Below, piece after piece: positions 41,141-48,180 of a stretch of 48,305 nucleotides of DNA (position 1 is the first letter of the stretch; every line of letters begins with the position of its first letter). Made by a program: the position numbers and the translations under genes. The notes beneath the pieces are model-generated. The model searched no databases and had not been told where the DNA came from. It worked only from the letters and a program-made list of their open reading frames with translations. Location: the IMG/VR virus record IMGVR_UViG_3300046736_000012, positions 1 through 48,305 of that record, one strand, 5' to 3'. The stretch is from a virus.

Positions 41141-42658
41141 ATGCAAATCTCGACGGACGCCCAACTCGCCCATTTTGCCGCCAGCTTCAGGGACGATCCC
41201 CTTGGCTTCGTGAAAGCCGCGTACCCTTGGGGAGAGGGTTTATTACCGGACGGAAGTGTTAATCCACTGGCAAAGCGTAAGGGACCGGAACCATGGCAAA
41301 AGAGACTATTGGAAAAGATAGGCAAGCACGTACGGGAGAACGACCAGCGGATAGCGATGGGGTTGGAACCGTTGGTGTGGAGGTCCGCCAGAAGCTCCGG
41401 CCATGGAGTAGGGAAATCAGCCTTGGTCGCGTGGATTATCCAATGGGTTATGGCAACGAGAGCGATGGCCAGAGGCGTCATAACCGCAAATACACAAAAA
41501 CAATTAGAAGATAAGACATGGCCGGAACTGGCAAAGTGGCATAAGCTGTTCCTGTTTAAGCGCTGGTTCAACTGGCAAGCCACGTCGTACAGCTCAAGCC
41601 TAGTACCAGACGCAGAGCGTAAGAACTACATGATGACGGCTATGACCGTGGGTGAAGACAATGTGGAAGCCTTCCAAGGGCTACATAATGCAGAAAGCAC
41701 GGTTCTTATGGTATTTGACGAAGCGTCAGGCATTCATCCTAAGATATGGGAAGCGGCAGTGGGAGCGACAACTGATGGCGAGGTATTCTTTCTGGCCTTC
41801 GGAAACCCAACCCAGCCGACCGGCGAGTTTGCGGATTGCTTCGACAAACATTCAGGAATGTACGACTTGGAGTTCGTTGACAGCCGAGACGTTTCACACA
41901 CCAATAAAGCCGCCCTGAACGACATCATCCAAATGTATGGAGCCGACAGCGATGAAGCCCGAGTTCGAGTTTATGGACAGTTTCCTCACCAAGCATTTAA
42001 CGAGTTTATCGGAAAAGATTTGGCAAGAGACGCACAAACACGTGTTCTCCACCCTGACCCACAAGCCGCTCTCATCATGGCGGTTGACGTGGCAAGATTC
42101 GGGGGAGACGAAATCGTCATTGCATATCGACAGGGTAGAGACGCACGAACGAGGAAACGAAGGGTATTCAAAAACCTGAGTAGCGTTGCGCTATGCAAGA
42201 TCATCGTGCAGGAATACCAGATCAACCACCCGGATGCCATCGTGGTAGAAGCGCCGGGAGGCGGGGAAGGCGTCATCGACCAACTGAGGGAAAACTACCA
42301 CCTGAAGGTATTCGAGTTCTGGCCGGGGAGCATGAGTTCAAAGCCCGAACTGTTTTACCGGAAGCGCGACGAGCTATGGAACGATGGCAAGGAATGGCTG
42401 GTGGCGGGCGGCTGCATAGACGATGACGAAGAGTTCTTCATACAGTTGACGGGTATGAATTACGGCTACGACCGGTTTGAACAGAAGCTGAAGATCGAAG
42501 CCAAGGAAATGTATAAGAGCCGTACAGGGGAACACAGCCCAGACCGCGCCGACGCGTTCATGCTGACATTCGCGGTGAACGTCGTACGGCGCGACATAGG
42601 GCTTGATTGGCGGCAGAGGCATCAAGCGAGGACAGAATATGACGAATTCGCCCTCTAA
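41141..42658 (+). CDS. terL: Terminase large subunit, 505 aa
   Basis: ATP-driven packaging motor with nuclease. The ATPase domain shows Walker A SGHGVGKSALVAW and Walker B VLMVFDEASG; the nuclease domain shows MAVDVARFGGDE, VVEAPGGGEGVID and SPDRADAFML, the three acidic clusters of the RNase H-like fold. The ATG at 41141 is chosen because upstream codons run into the divergent control region. It is encoded opposite to the portal and capsid genes. Confidence 0.93.
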   Translation: MQISTDAQLAHFAASFRDDPLGFVKAAYPWGEGLLPDGSVNPLAKRKGPEPWQKRLLEKIGKHVRENDQRIAMGLEPLVWRSARSSGHGVGKSALVAWIIQWVMATRAMARGVITANTQKQLEDKTWPELAKWHKLFLFKRWFNWQATSYSSSLVPDAERKNYMMTAMTVGEDNVEAFQGLHNAESTVLMVFDEASGIHPKIWEAAVGATTDGEVFFLAFGNPTQPTGEFADCFDKHSGMYDLEFVDSRDVSHTNKAALNDIIQMYGADSDEARVRVYGQFPHQAFNEFIGKDLARDAQTRVLHPDPQAALIMAVDVARFGGDEIVIAYRQGRDARTRKRRVFKNLSSVALCKIIVQEYQINHPDAIVVEAPGGGEGVIDQLRENYHLKVFEFWPGSMSSKPELFYRKRDELWNDGKEWLVAGGCIDDDEEFFIQLTGMNYGYDRFEQKLKIEAKEMYKSRTGEHSPDRADAFMLTFAVNVVRRDIGLDWRQRHQARTEYDEFAL

Positions 42659-42812
42659 CGAGTCAGACCGTAAACTGGTAGGTCATCTTCATTTACTGAA
42701 GGTCGCAATCAGGGTCAGGCAGGATCAAACGGATTTTGCGGAGAATGCGGTAGCTTTGATCAATGAGGCAATCAAGCGCATTGAGGAGTTAAGTGATGAC
42801 GGTTCCATATGA
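42639..42812 (+). CDS. Small helical protein between terminase genes, 57 aa
   Basis: The ATG at 42639 has GAGGACAG upstream and overlaps the large terminase by 20 bases. Mostly one or two helices (KLVGHLHLLKVAIRVRQDQ, NAVALINEAIKRIEEL). It overlaps the small terminase start. Possibly a packaging accessory; no family recognised. Confidence 0.62.
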   Translation: MTNSPSNESDRKLVGHLHLLKVAIRVRQDQTDFAENAVALINEAIKRIEELSDDGSI

Positions 42813-43302
42813 TGTCATGAGTGACGTACTCACTGTCTTGACTAGGATATCAAGCGGAAAGGTTCCTACTGTCGCCTGCGACGAACAAGGGTTGTCGTAC
42901 AACACGTTCGTCACATACTGCAAGCGTTATCCCCATCTGGCTCAGATGCGGATTGAAGCCGAAGACAGGCTTTACGACCAGATGGCGGAAGCCCTGCCGC
43001 AGATTTATGACCACCCCATCTATGGTACAAATGATCCCAAGATGGCGGGTGTGGTGTCGGCGAACATCAAATGGCTACTGGCTAGACGCAGAAGGGATGC
43101 CTACGGAGAGCATAGTACCGTCGAGCATAAGATCACGGCTGATCGTGAGGTTCTCGATGCGCTGCAAAAAGCGAAAGCTAGAGCGCAGGGCTTCATTGAC
43201 ACCACCGGTATTGTCACAAATGTCATAGAGGGAGAAATCCTAATAGACGCGCCCGCGCGCGAGACATTAATGTCAGATGAGGATTTGTCAGACCTTTACT
43301 AA
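42796..43302 (+). CDS. terS: Terminase small subunit, 168 aa
   Basis: Resembles small terminases that recognise viral DNA and load the motor. The N-terminal part has a helix-turn-helix (TVACDEQGLSYNTFVTYCKR), the centre an oligomerising helix (EAEDRLYDQMAEALPQIYD), and IKWLLARRRRDAYGEHS is a family hallmark. A GTG three bases upstream of the ATG is an alternative start. Unusually it lies downstream of the large subunit. It borders the structured non-coding region, a plausible packaging or origin site. Confidence 0.78.
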   Translation: MTVPYDVMSDVLTVLTRISSGKVPTVACDEQGLSYNTFVTYCKRYPHLAQMRIEAEDRLYDQMAEALPQIYDHPIYGTNDPKMAGVVSANIKWLLARRRRDAYGEHSTVEHKITADREVLDALQKAKARAQGFIDTTGIVTNVIEGEILIDAPARETLMSDEDLSDLY

Positions 43303-43464
43303 AGTGTCAGCTTTACAAATATGTACTATACCTACTTTTTACATTTTTTGTATTTTATGAGTGTTTTGTATTTCGTGGAATTTTAGGGGTTTACAAAGCC
43401 TTCCGAGCAAGCTCGCCGGGTCAAATGAAAAATTTTTCCCCCCACCCCCCTCAATCTCATAAAC

Positions 43465-43488
43465 TGTGACATATTTGTCACACTTTTA
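43465..43488 (+). terminator. Possible terminator or operator after terS
   Basis: Perfect inverted repeat TGTGACA / TGTCACA with a TATT loop, followed by CTTTTAT. The stem is AT-containing and only seven bases long, so termination would be modest. The same sequence could be an operator. Confidence 0.45.
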
Positions 43489-43512
43489 TACTATAGTGTT
43501 GCACATATGTAC

Positions 43513-43528
43513 TTTACAGTACTGTAAA
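43513..43528. promoter_or_regulatory. 16-bp perfect palindrome
   Basis: TTTACAGTACTGTAAA is a perfect palindrome in the AT-rich part of the non-coding region. Its symmetry and length fit a binding site for a dimeric regulator. Confidence 0.5.
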
Positions 43529-43666
43529 CACACCAACAAGGTGTATGCACTCTATGCGTTAGGGTATATCATTCTATGTTACGCGTATCATGGTATATTA
43601 TACCTACACCCTATGTGTGTATGTCATCATACGTATTATGTCATATGTCTTATCACTTATGCAGTG

Positions 43667-43770
43667 AACGCGTTATGCATATGTATGCGCGTAACGCGTT
43701 GTCGCCTTACAAACCTGTAACGCGTTACACGTTTGACAAATGAGACGCGCGTCTCGTTTTGACATTTGTG
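43667..43770 (+). repeat. 26-bp-phased iteron-like array
   Basis: AACGCGTT occurs at 43667, 43693 and 43719, exactly 26 bp apart. A fourth 26-bp step at 43745 has the related ACGCGCGT. TTTGACA also repeats at 26 bp (43732 and 43758). The copy at 43716-43729 sits in a perfect palindrome, TGTAACGCGTTACA, and 43742-43755 is the palindrome GAGACGCGCGTCTC. Regular spacing of bound sites is typical of replication origins and multi-site operators. Confidence 0.6.
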
Positions 43771-43776
43771 TCTCAT

Positions 43777-43788
43777 GCGCGTACGCGC
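43777..43788. repeat. 12-bp GC palindrome
   Basis: GCGCGTACGCGC is a perfect palindrome directly after the phased array and probably belongs to the same regulatory or origin structure. Confidence 0.55.
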
Positions 43789-43819
43789 GTATATGCGCGA
43801 GACGAGGATATCACTTTAC

Positions 43820-44010
43820 AATTTTGCGCCCATGAAACCGGGATAGGCGAATAGCGGCTAGGTGGATGGCGCGCGCGGACTATGGGGCTTGCGCTTAGTC
43901 CGGCAGGATACCGGCTCTTGACCACCATTAAGGGGACGCCGCGCCTTCCTTCATTCATCCTCTTCGAGCCTAGTCTCTTAGGCGAGAAGATTTCGCCAGA
44001 GTCTAGTGCT
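43820..44010 (+). ncRNA. Possible structured RNA
   Basis: Several stems occur in a row: CGGACTA (43876) with TAGTCCG (43896), CCGG with CCGG at about 43900-43915, GCCTA with TAGGC near 43967-43984, and GGCGA with TCGCC near 43982-43998. Base composition is richer in GC than the flanks. No tRNA, tmRNA or riboswitch pattern fits. Strand and function are uncertain. Confidence 0.3.
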
Positions 44011-44078
44011 GCGAATAGGATGGTTTTATACTTGTGGCGCTAAAGCATTGAACCTGAGAAACCTCAATAACCGTGGTC

Positions 44079-44102
44079 AATGGCGTTACTTATCGCCATT
44101 TT
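44079..44102 (+). terminator. Hairpin with T-run
   Basis: AATGGCG (44079-44085) pairs with CGCCATT (44094-44100) over an eight-base loop and is followed by TT. It could be a weak terminator of a transcript from the structured region. Confidence 0.4.
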
Positions 44103-44323
44103 GAACAAGTGTACATTTACTCAATACTGGCAATGGTCCTACTAGCGCATGTATCCTATTGTGCTGGTCGCGTTTAAGTGTATGTAAAATGATACCTTTG
44201 GGAGCATTTAATACGTTTACTTCACAATCTGGTAAAGGGTTACACATTTGTAAGAATGGCTCAATTCCGCCACCAATCCCAACCATTGGGCACATTGTGG
44301 CAAGTGTACATAAATGTATAGAA

Positions 44324-44345
44324 AAATGGCGTCAATTCATAAACC
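44324..44345 (+). repeat. 22-bp dispersed repeat, copy 1
   Basis: Matches 44441-44462 at 18 of 22 positions (AAATGGCG, CAA, TC, TAA and CC conserved in order). Confidence 0.55.
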
Positions 44346-44440
44346 GTGGTCCAATTTCATCAATGATATCAATACCCTTTCCATAGATGTCCGTAGGACG
44401 CGTTAAAGTAGAGTGCCAACTCAACCGTTTTTCCGTTCAT

Positions 44441-44462
44441 AAATGGCGGCAAATCGTAAGCC
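44441..44462 (+). repeat. 22-bp dispersed repeat, copy 2
   Basis: Partner of 44324-44345, 117 bases downstream on the same strand. It leads directly into the cruciform at 44462. Confidence 0.55.
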
Positions 44463-44520
44463 ATAAACTATCTCATATACCATCAAAGTCATAATATGAC
44501 TTCACTTGGCATAGTTTATG
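44462..44520. promoter_or_regulatory. Nested cruciform upstream of the DUF3150-MoxR-VWA module
   Basis: CATAAACTAT (44462-44471) and ATAGTTTATG (44511-44520) form a perfect 10-bp outer inverted repeat. Inside, AAGTCATA (44486-44493) and TATGACTT (44495-44502) form an 8-bp inner one around a single A. It lies about 135 bases before the first gene of the module and is a candidate operator. Confidence 0.55.
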
Positions 44521-44640
44521 CACTTACGCGGGCGCATGGCGCAAGCGCGTTCACCATTCCGCGCACTTGTTTATTGATTGTTGCCATGCCATATTGGTGG
44601 TCCGGTTCTACCCGGTCGGCGCAAGCCGTTCACACCAAAC

Positions 44641-44652
44641 CCTAGGGGATAT
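44641..44652 (+). promoter_or_regulatory. Shared translation leader, copy 1
   Basis: CCTAGGGGATAT ends four bases before the ATG at 44656 and carries an AGGGGA ribosome binding site. The same leader recurs at 45639 and 46828. Confidence 0.75.
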
Positions 44653-44655
44653 CCA

Positions 44656-45576
44656 ATGCTAGCCAATCACTCTCACATTCATTCCGTTGCCATGTTGGCG
44701 GACTTCCACGCGTCACAATGGACGGCGAGGAAAATTGACAAGCCGGAAAGCGATAAGGTCCGTTCCGACAATGCCGTGACGGACGCCAAGGCCGCGCATG
44801 TTTCGAAAAAGCTGGTCAAGAGTGATGAGCTGGACGCAATCGCCACACTCGTCGGCAAGGCGCGCGCTTTCCATAAGCGCATGACCAGCCCGTGGTCGCA
44901 GGAAGGCGCGCGCATTCTGTCTGTCACCAACTACCGTCCGTATCATGACGGCATCTTCGATGAAGACGGCAAACAGATTGAATGGGGGATGGATCAATAC
45001 GAAGCTGAATTCGAACGGCTCGTGCCAATCTTCGTCAACGCGTACCCTGATATCCGCGACAACGCGCAAAGCGTATTGGGCGGGCTATTCAAAATAAGCG
45101 ACTATCCGCAACCATCCCGCATCGCGGCTAAGTTTGCTTGGAATTCAAAAATATTCGGCTTGCCCAACGAAGCGGACTTCCGTTGCGACATAGGCGACGA
45201 AGAGATTGCACGCGTACGTTCGCAAATCACAAGCGAAGTGAATGAACGCGTGTCACTGGCAACGGCGGATATCTTCGAGCGCATTCACAGTGTGATTGCC
45301 CCGCTTGCCGAAAAACTTGACGCGTATCAGCCCGATAAGACGGGCAAGGATAAGGGTACATTCCGCGACAGCGCATTAGAGAACGTCGCGGAATTGGTTG
45401 ACCTGATACCCGGCTTGAACTTCACAGGCGACAAGCGCGTTGCGGACTTGTGCGCGGCAATGGCGGACCTTGTTAAGCCGGGACCGCAGGCAATGCGTAC
45501 GGATAACCGGCTTAGGTCCGAGACTGTCGCAAAGGCGAAGGCAATGGTCGAAGCGGTATCAGACTTTATGGCCTAG
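44656..45576 (+). CDS. DUF3150-like protein, 306 aa
   Basis: First gene of the right-end module. The sequence has the character of DUF3150 proteins: a charged N-terminus with KLVKSDELDAIATLVGKARA, a central YDKFG-like aromatic region (QYEAEFERLVPIFVNAYPDI), IGDEEIARVRSQITSEVNER and a helical end (RLRSETVAKAKAMVEAVSDF). DUF3150 genes are known beside MoxR-type ATPase and VWA genes in phages and mobile elements. It may be a substrate or adaptor for that machine. The ATG at 44656 is fixed by the AGGGGA leader. Confidence 0.72.
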   Translation: MLANHSHIHSVAMLADFHASQWTARKIDKPESDKVRSDNAVTDAKAAHVSKKLVKSDELDAIATLVGKARAFHKRMTSPWSQEGARILSVTNYRPYHDGIFDEDGKQIEWGMDQYEAEFERLVPIFVNAYPDIRDNAQSVLGGLFKISDYPQPSRIAAKFAWNSKIFGLPNEADFRCDIGDEEIARVRSQITSEVNERVSLATADIFERIHSVIAPLAEKLDAYQPDKTGKDKGTFRDSALENVAELVDLIPGLNFTGDKRVADLCAAMADLVKPGPQAMRTDNRLRSETVAKAKAMVEAVSDFMA

Positions 45577-45583
45577 TTGATTA

Positions 45584-45623
45584 GGCTAGTTGACCACGGT
45601 TCGCCGTGGTCAATCGCCTAGCC
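45584..45623 (+). other. TTCG-capped intergenic hairpin 1
   Basis: Ten-base perfect stem TTGACCACGG / CCGTGGTCAA with a TTCG tetraloop, plus an outer stem GGCTAG / CTAGCC. UUCG caps are exceptionally stable in RNA. No T-run follows, so it is more likely an mRNA-stability or processing element than a terminator. Confidence 0.7.
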
Positions 45624-45638
45624 AATGGTGGTCTAGAA

Positions 45639-45650
45639 CCTAGGGGAATA
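45639..45650 (+). promoter_or_regulatory. Shared translation leader, copy 2
   Basis: CCTAGGGGAATA before the ATG at 45656, nearly identical to 44641 and identical to 46828. Confidence 0.75.
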
Positions 45651-45655
45651 CGGTT

Positions 45656-46756
45656 ATGGAAATCACTCTTAAGCAGGCTTTCGATGACTTGCGCGTTGGT
45701 CTTTCGATCAATTCACGCCAATTGATCCTTGGTGCCGTTGGCGTTGGCAAGACTGACGTGGCGCGGCAAGTGGCTGACGCGTGGGCAATGCAAGACTATG
45801 GTCTTAACAAATGCCCGTTGATTGACAGGCGCGTCTCGCAGTTCCTTGGCTATGATACGTCAATGCCGATGCCCAACACCGCGACAGGCTTAATTGATAC
45901 ATATCAGCCGGGGTGGTTGCCACGCGTAGAGCGTGACGGTCCCGTTGGTGTGTTGCTTCTTGACGAATATACGGACGGCAAGCCTGATACGTTGGCGGCA
46001 ATCAATCAGCTAGTGCTGGAAGGCAAACTAGGGGATTACGTATTCCCTGATGAAACGAGCAATCCAGACCATCATTGGCGGATTATCGGCACTGGTAACC
46101 GGGCAGTGGACAAGGCACATGCTCAAAAGATTAGCCGCGCGGCGTCCAATCGCTGGAATATTCTCAACATCTGCATTGACGTTGACGCGTGGATTGAATG
46201 GGCAATTGGCGCGGGAATAGACGCCGCATTGGTCGCGTACGTTCAAACCACGGTTATTGCGCTTAAGGGGATGAAAGACCGTGACGTTAGCGAGGCAATC
46301 CACCAATACCCCGCAAGCGGGTCTGATGCCGTTGCGTTCAAGACGCCGCGTTCACTGGCAAGGTGCGACCGTTACCTGAAAATGCCCGTGGTTCCGGCTG
46401 ACGCGCAATTGCGGCGTCTCTTCTCGCAGAACATAGGCGACAACGCCGCGCATGACCTTATGACGTTCCTCGCGTCATATCGCCTTGCGCCTAGCATCAC
46501 AGACATATTGAAAGACCCGGCAGGCTATGCCGTACCACGCGAACCGTCCGTAAACTTCGCAATTAGCGTTGGGCTGGTGTCACGGCTGACGTTGACCAAT
46601 GTCGCTACTGTGAACAAGTTTGTGGCGCGCATGGGCGCAAACTACCAAGCCGCATTCTGGAATAACGCGTTGGCCAAGGATAAGGCATTTGAGAAAACGC
46701 CCGAACATGTTGAATACCTGATTGCGACACGCGACGAAGATAGGGACGCCGCATAG
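45656..46756 (+). CDS. MoxR-family AAA+ ATPase, 366 aa
   Basis: AAA+ chaperone-type ATPase. Walker A is GAVGVGKTD (residues 26-34), Walker B LLLDEYTDG (about 99), sensor 1 GTGNR (about 145), and KISRAASNRW carries an arginine-finger-like residue. MoxR ATPases form hexamers that work with VWA proteins to remodel targets or insert metals, as in RavA-ViaA, NorQ-NorD and CobS-CobT. The adjacent gene encodes just such a VWA partner, so the two very likely form a complex. Confidence 0.87.
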   Translation: MEITLKQAFDDLRVGLSINSRQLILGAVGVGKTDVARQVADAWAMQDYGLNKCPLIDRRVSQFLGYDTSMPMPNTATGLIDTYQPGWLPRVERDGPVGVLLLDEYTDGKPDTLAAINQLVLEGKLGDYVFPDETSNPDHHWRIIGTGNRAVDKAHAQKISRAASNRWNILNICIDVDAWIEWAIGAGIDAALVAYVQTTVIALKGMKDRDVSEAIHQYPASGSDAVAFKTPRSLARCDRYLKMPVVPADAQLRRLFSQNIGDNAAHDLMTFLASYRLAPSITDILKDPAGYAVPREPSVNFAISVGLVSRLTLTNVATVNKFVARMGANYQAAFWNNALAKDKAFEKTPEHVEYLIATRDEDRDAA

Positions 46757-46765
46757 GCTAATCCC

Positions 46766-46808
46766 GCTTGCATCATGGCCTGTCATTCGTGACAGGCCAT
46801 TAGCAAGC
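46766..46808 (+). other. TTCG-capped intergenic hairpin 2
   Basis: Eleven-base perfect stem (ATGGCCTGTCA / TGACAGGCCAT, 46775-46800) with a TTCG tetraloop, enclosed by GCTTGC / GCAAGC. It has the same design as 45584-45623, in the next intergenic gap of the operon. Confidence 0.7.
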
Positions 46809-46827
46809 TGGAATGGTCCAGTTTGAT

Positions 46828-46839
46828 CCTAGGGGAATA
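46828..46839 (+). promoter_or_regulatory. Shared translation leader, copy 3
   Basis: CCTAGGGGAATA, identical to 45639-45650, six bases before the ATG at 46846. Confidence 0.75.
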
Positions 46840-46845
46840 GAAAAC

Positions 46846-48060
46846 ATGCTCTGGTCTAAAATCACAAACCCGCAAAAGCGCGTGGAACGCGCAATGCGTA
46901 AACTGTTTAAGGATAGGAACGCGCAATTTTGGGGAATAATCGGCCTAGGAATGGACCTAGTACAAGCTGGTGGCGCGTGCATTTACAGTGAAGCTGACGT
47001 GCCAACCATGGCAACGGATAGCATCAGGATTTATTTCAACGGTCCGTACGTCATGACGCTAAGTGAAGCTGAATGCATGGGCGTTCTAGCGCATGAAGTA
47101 GACCACCCCGCAATGAGGCATAAACAGCGGCTTGCCTATTTGAACGACCATGAATTGGCGAATATGGCGGCAGACTACGAAGAAAACATGGATTTAACTA
47201 ATGCTGGTCTGACGCTTCCTGAAAACGTGTTGCTAGATTGGCGTTTTCAGGGGATGGCGGCAGAGCAAATAGCTAACGTGTTGCGTAGAGAGAACGAACA
47301 AGCCACCAAGGAAGGCAAGGATAAGCCACACCAGCCACAATCGGGACAGTGGCTAGAACCAACTCATGAAGACGGTTCAGACTACACCAGCGAAGAAAAA
47401 GCCGAATTGGCCGAACAATGGGAAACCAAGGTCAATCAGGCATTAGGCGCGGCTAGGAAAGCAGGCACATTCGGCGGTAAAGACGTTCCTAGTGAACTGC
47501 AAAGCGTAAAGAATACGCGTGGTCACACTGCGTTGGTGGATTGGAGACAGCCGTTGCGCGCTTTCATAGACCAGCTTGGCAGCATCGAAAGCACATGGTC
47601 GCGCTTGTCACGTCGCGGTATGGCCCACGGCATGATCTGGCAAGGCGAGGAACCAGTAAGGCCAAGCCTGATTGGCTGGTTTATTGACGTTAGCGGGTCA
47701 ATGGACACGACCAAAAATCGGCAGGCATTGGAAGAGGCGCAATCGGCTTTAGACGATATGGCCTGCGATGCAATTGAACTGGTCTACGTAGACACTAGGG
47801 TTAAGTCTACGGAACGCTATGAGACAGGCCAAGCCATCGAATTGAAAGACGGCACTGGTGGCGGAACGGACTTTGCCAGCGCAATGGACTACGCCAGCGA
47901 ACAGGAATACGCCGCAATAGTTTTCGTTACAGATGGTCACACCACTAGTTGGGGCATAGACCCTAGCATTCCTGTCCTATGGGCAATCACGGGTTCGCAG
48001 GCTGATACGGATAGGCTGACGCCACCATTCGGCGATAAACTCTGTCTCTACACCAGCTAG
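46846..48060 (+). CDS. Metallopeptidase-VWA fusion protein (DUF2201-like), 404 aa
   Basis: The N-terminal domain has a zinc-peptidase motif, HEVDH (residues 83-87), then a conserved MAADYEENMDL segment with a probable third ligand at D110, as in the DUF2201 N-terminal family. Residues 150-225 are a charged linker. The C-terminal VWA domain has an intact MIDAS: DVSGS (281-285), T341 in GGGTDF and D363 in VTDGH. It should bind a divalent ion and partner the MoxR ATPase. The start at 46846 is set by the AGGGGA leader. Confidence 0.87.
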   Translation: MLWSKITNPQKRVERAMRKLFKDRNAQFWGIIGLGMDLVQAGGACIYSEADVPTMATDSIRIYFNGPYVMTLSEAECMGVLAHEVDHPAMRHKQRLAYLNDHELANMAADYEENMDLTNAGLTLPENVLLDWRFQGMAAEQIANVLRRENEQATKEGKDKPHQPQSGQWLEPTHEDGSDYTSEEKAELAEQWETKVNQALGAARKAGTFGGKDVPSELQSVKNTRGHTALVDWRQPLRAFIDQLGSIESTWSRLSRRGMAHGMIWQGEEPVRPSLIGWFIDVSGSMDTTKNRQALEEAQSALDDMACDAIELVYVDTRVKSTERYETGQAIELKDGTGGGTDFASAMDYASEQEYAAIVFVTDGHTTSWGIDPSIPVLWAITGSQADTDRLTPPFGDKLCLYTS

Positions 48061-48069
48061 GTTGAAATC

Positions 48070-48106
48070 GCGTGTAGCGGGCCCGCAGGCCTGCTACGCG
48101 CGTTTT
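48070..48106 (+). terminator. Rho-independent terminator of the right-end module
   Basis: A 14-bp stem with two G-T pairs (GCGTGTAGCGGGCC with GGCCTGCTACGCGC), CGCA loop, then GTTTTCCCC. It begins ten bases after the last stop codon. Confidence 0.85.
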
Positions 48107-48146
48107 CCCCTATTCGGCTAGGTACACCCTAGGCGGATAGTGGAAA

Positions 48147-48163
48147 GCGCGTCAGTGACGCGC
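48147..48163. repeat. Hairpin next to the right terminal repeat
   Basis: GCGCGTC / GACGCGC with a three-base loop, 18 bases before the terminal repeat begins. It may belong to the end-processing or packaging signal. Confidence 0.45.
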
Positions 48164-48180
48164 CTAGCGAGGTCTAATAT

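Larger units (their letters stand above)
43303..44655. other. 1.35 kb non-coding region, candidate origin/control region
   Basis: No open frame here looks like a gene. The first 500 bases are AT-rich and full of palindromes; 43667-43770 carries 26-bp-phased repeats; 43820-44050 is GC-richer with several hairpins; 44050-44520 is AT-rich with short dispersed repeats and a large cruciform. Position between the packaging genes and the right-end module, together with the repeats, suggests a replication origin and promoter area. Confidence 0.6.

Noticed and set aside
43466-43720. 84-residue plus-strand frame in the non-coding region
   Set aside because: It runs through palindromes and the phased repeats, is rich in cysteine, tyrosine and histidine from AT-rich DNA, and lacks a ribosome binding site.
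43850-43935. Possible tRNA ending near GACCACCA
   Set aside because: Stems are present, but no T-loop consensus, no D-arm and no anticodon arm of the right spacing could be placed on either strand.
44086-44386. Overlapping frames on both strands (75 and 69 residues)
   Set aside because: Neither has a supported start or recognisable domain, and the region contains direct repeats and hairpins that better explain it.
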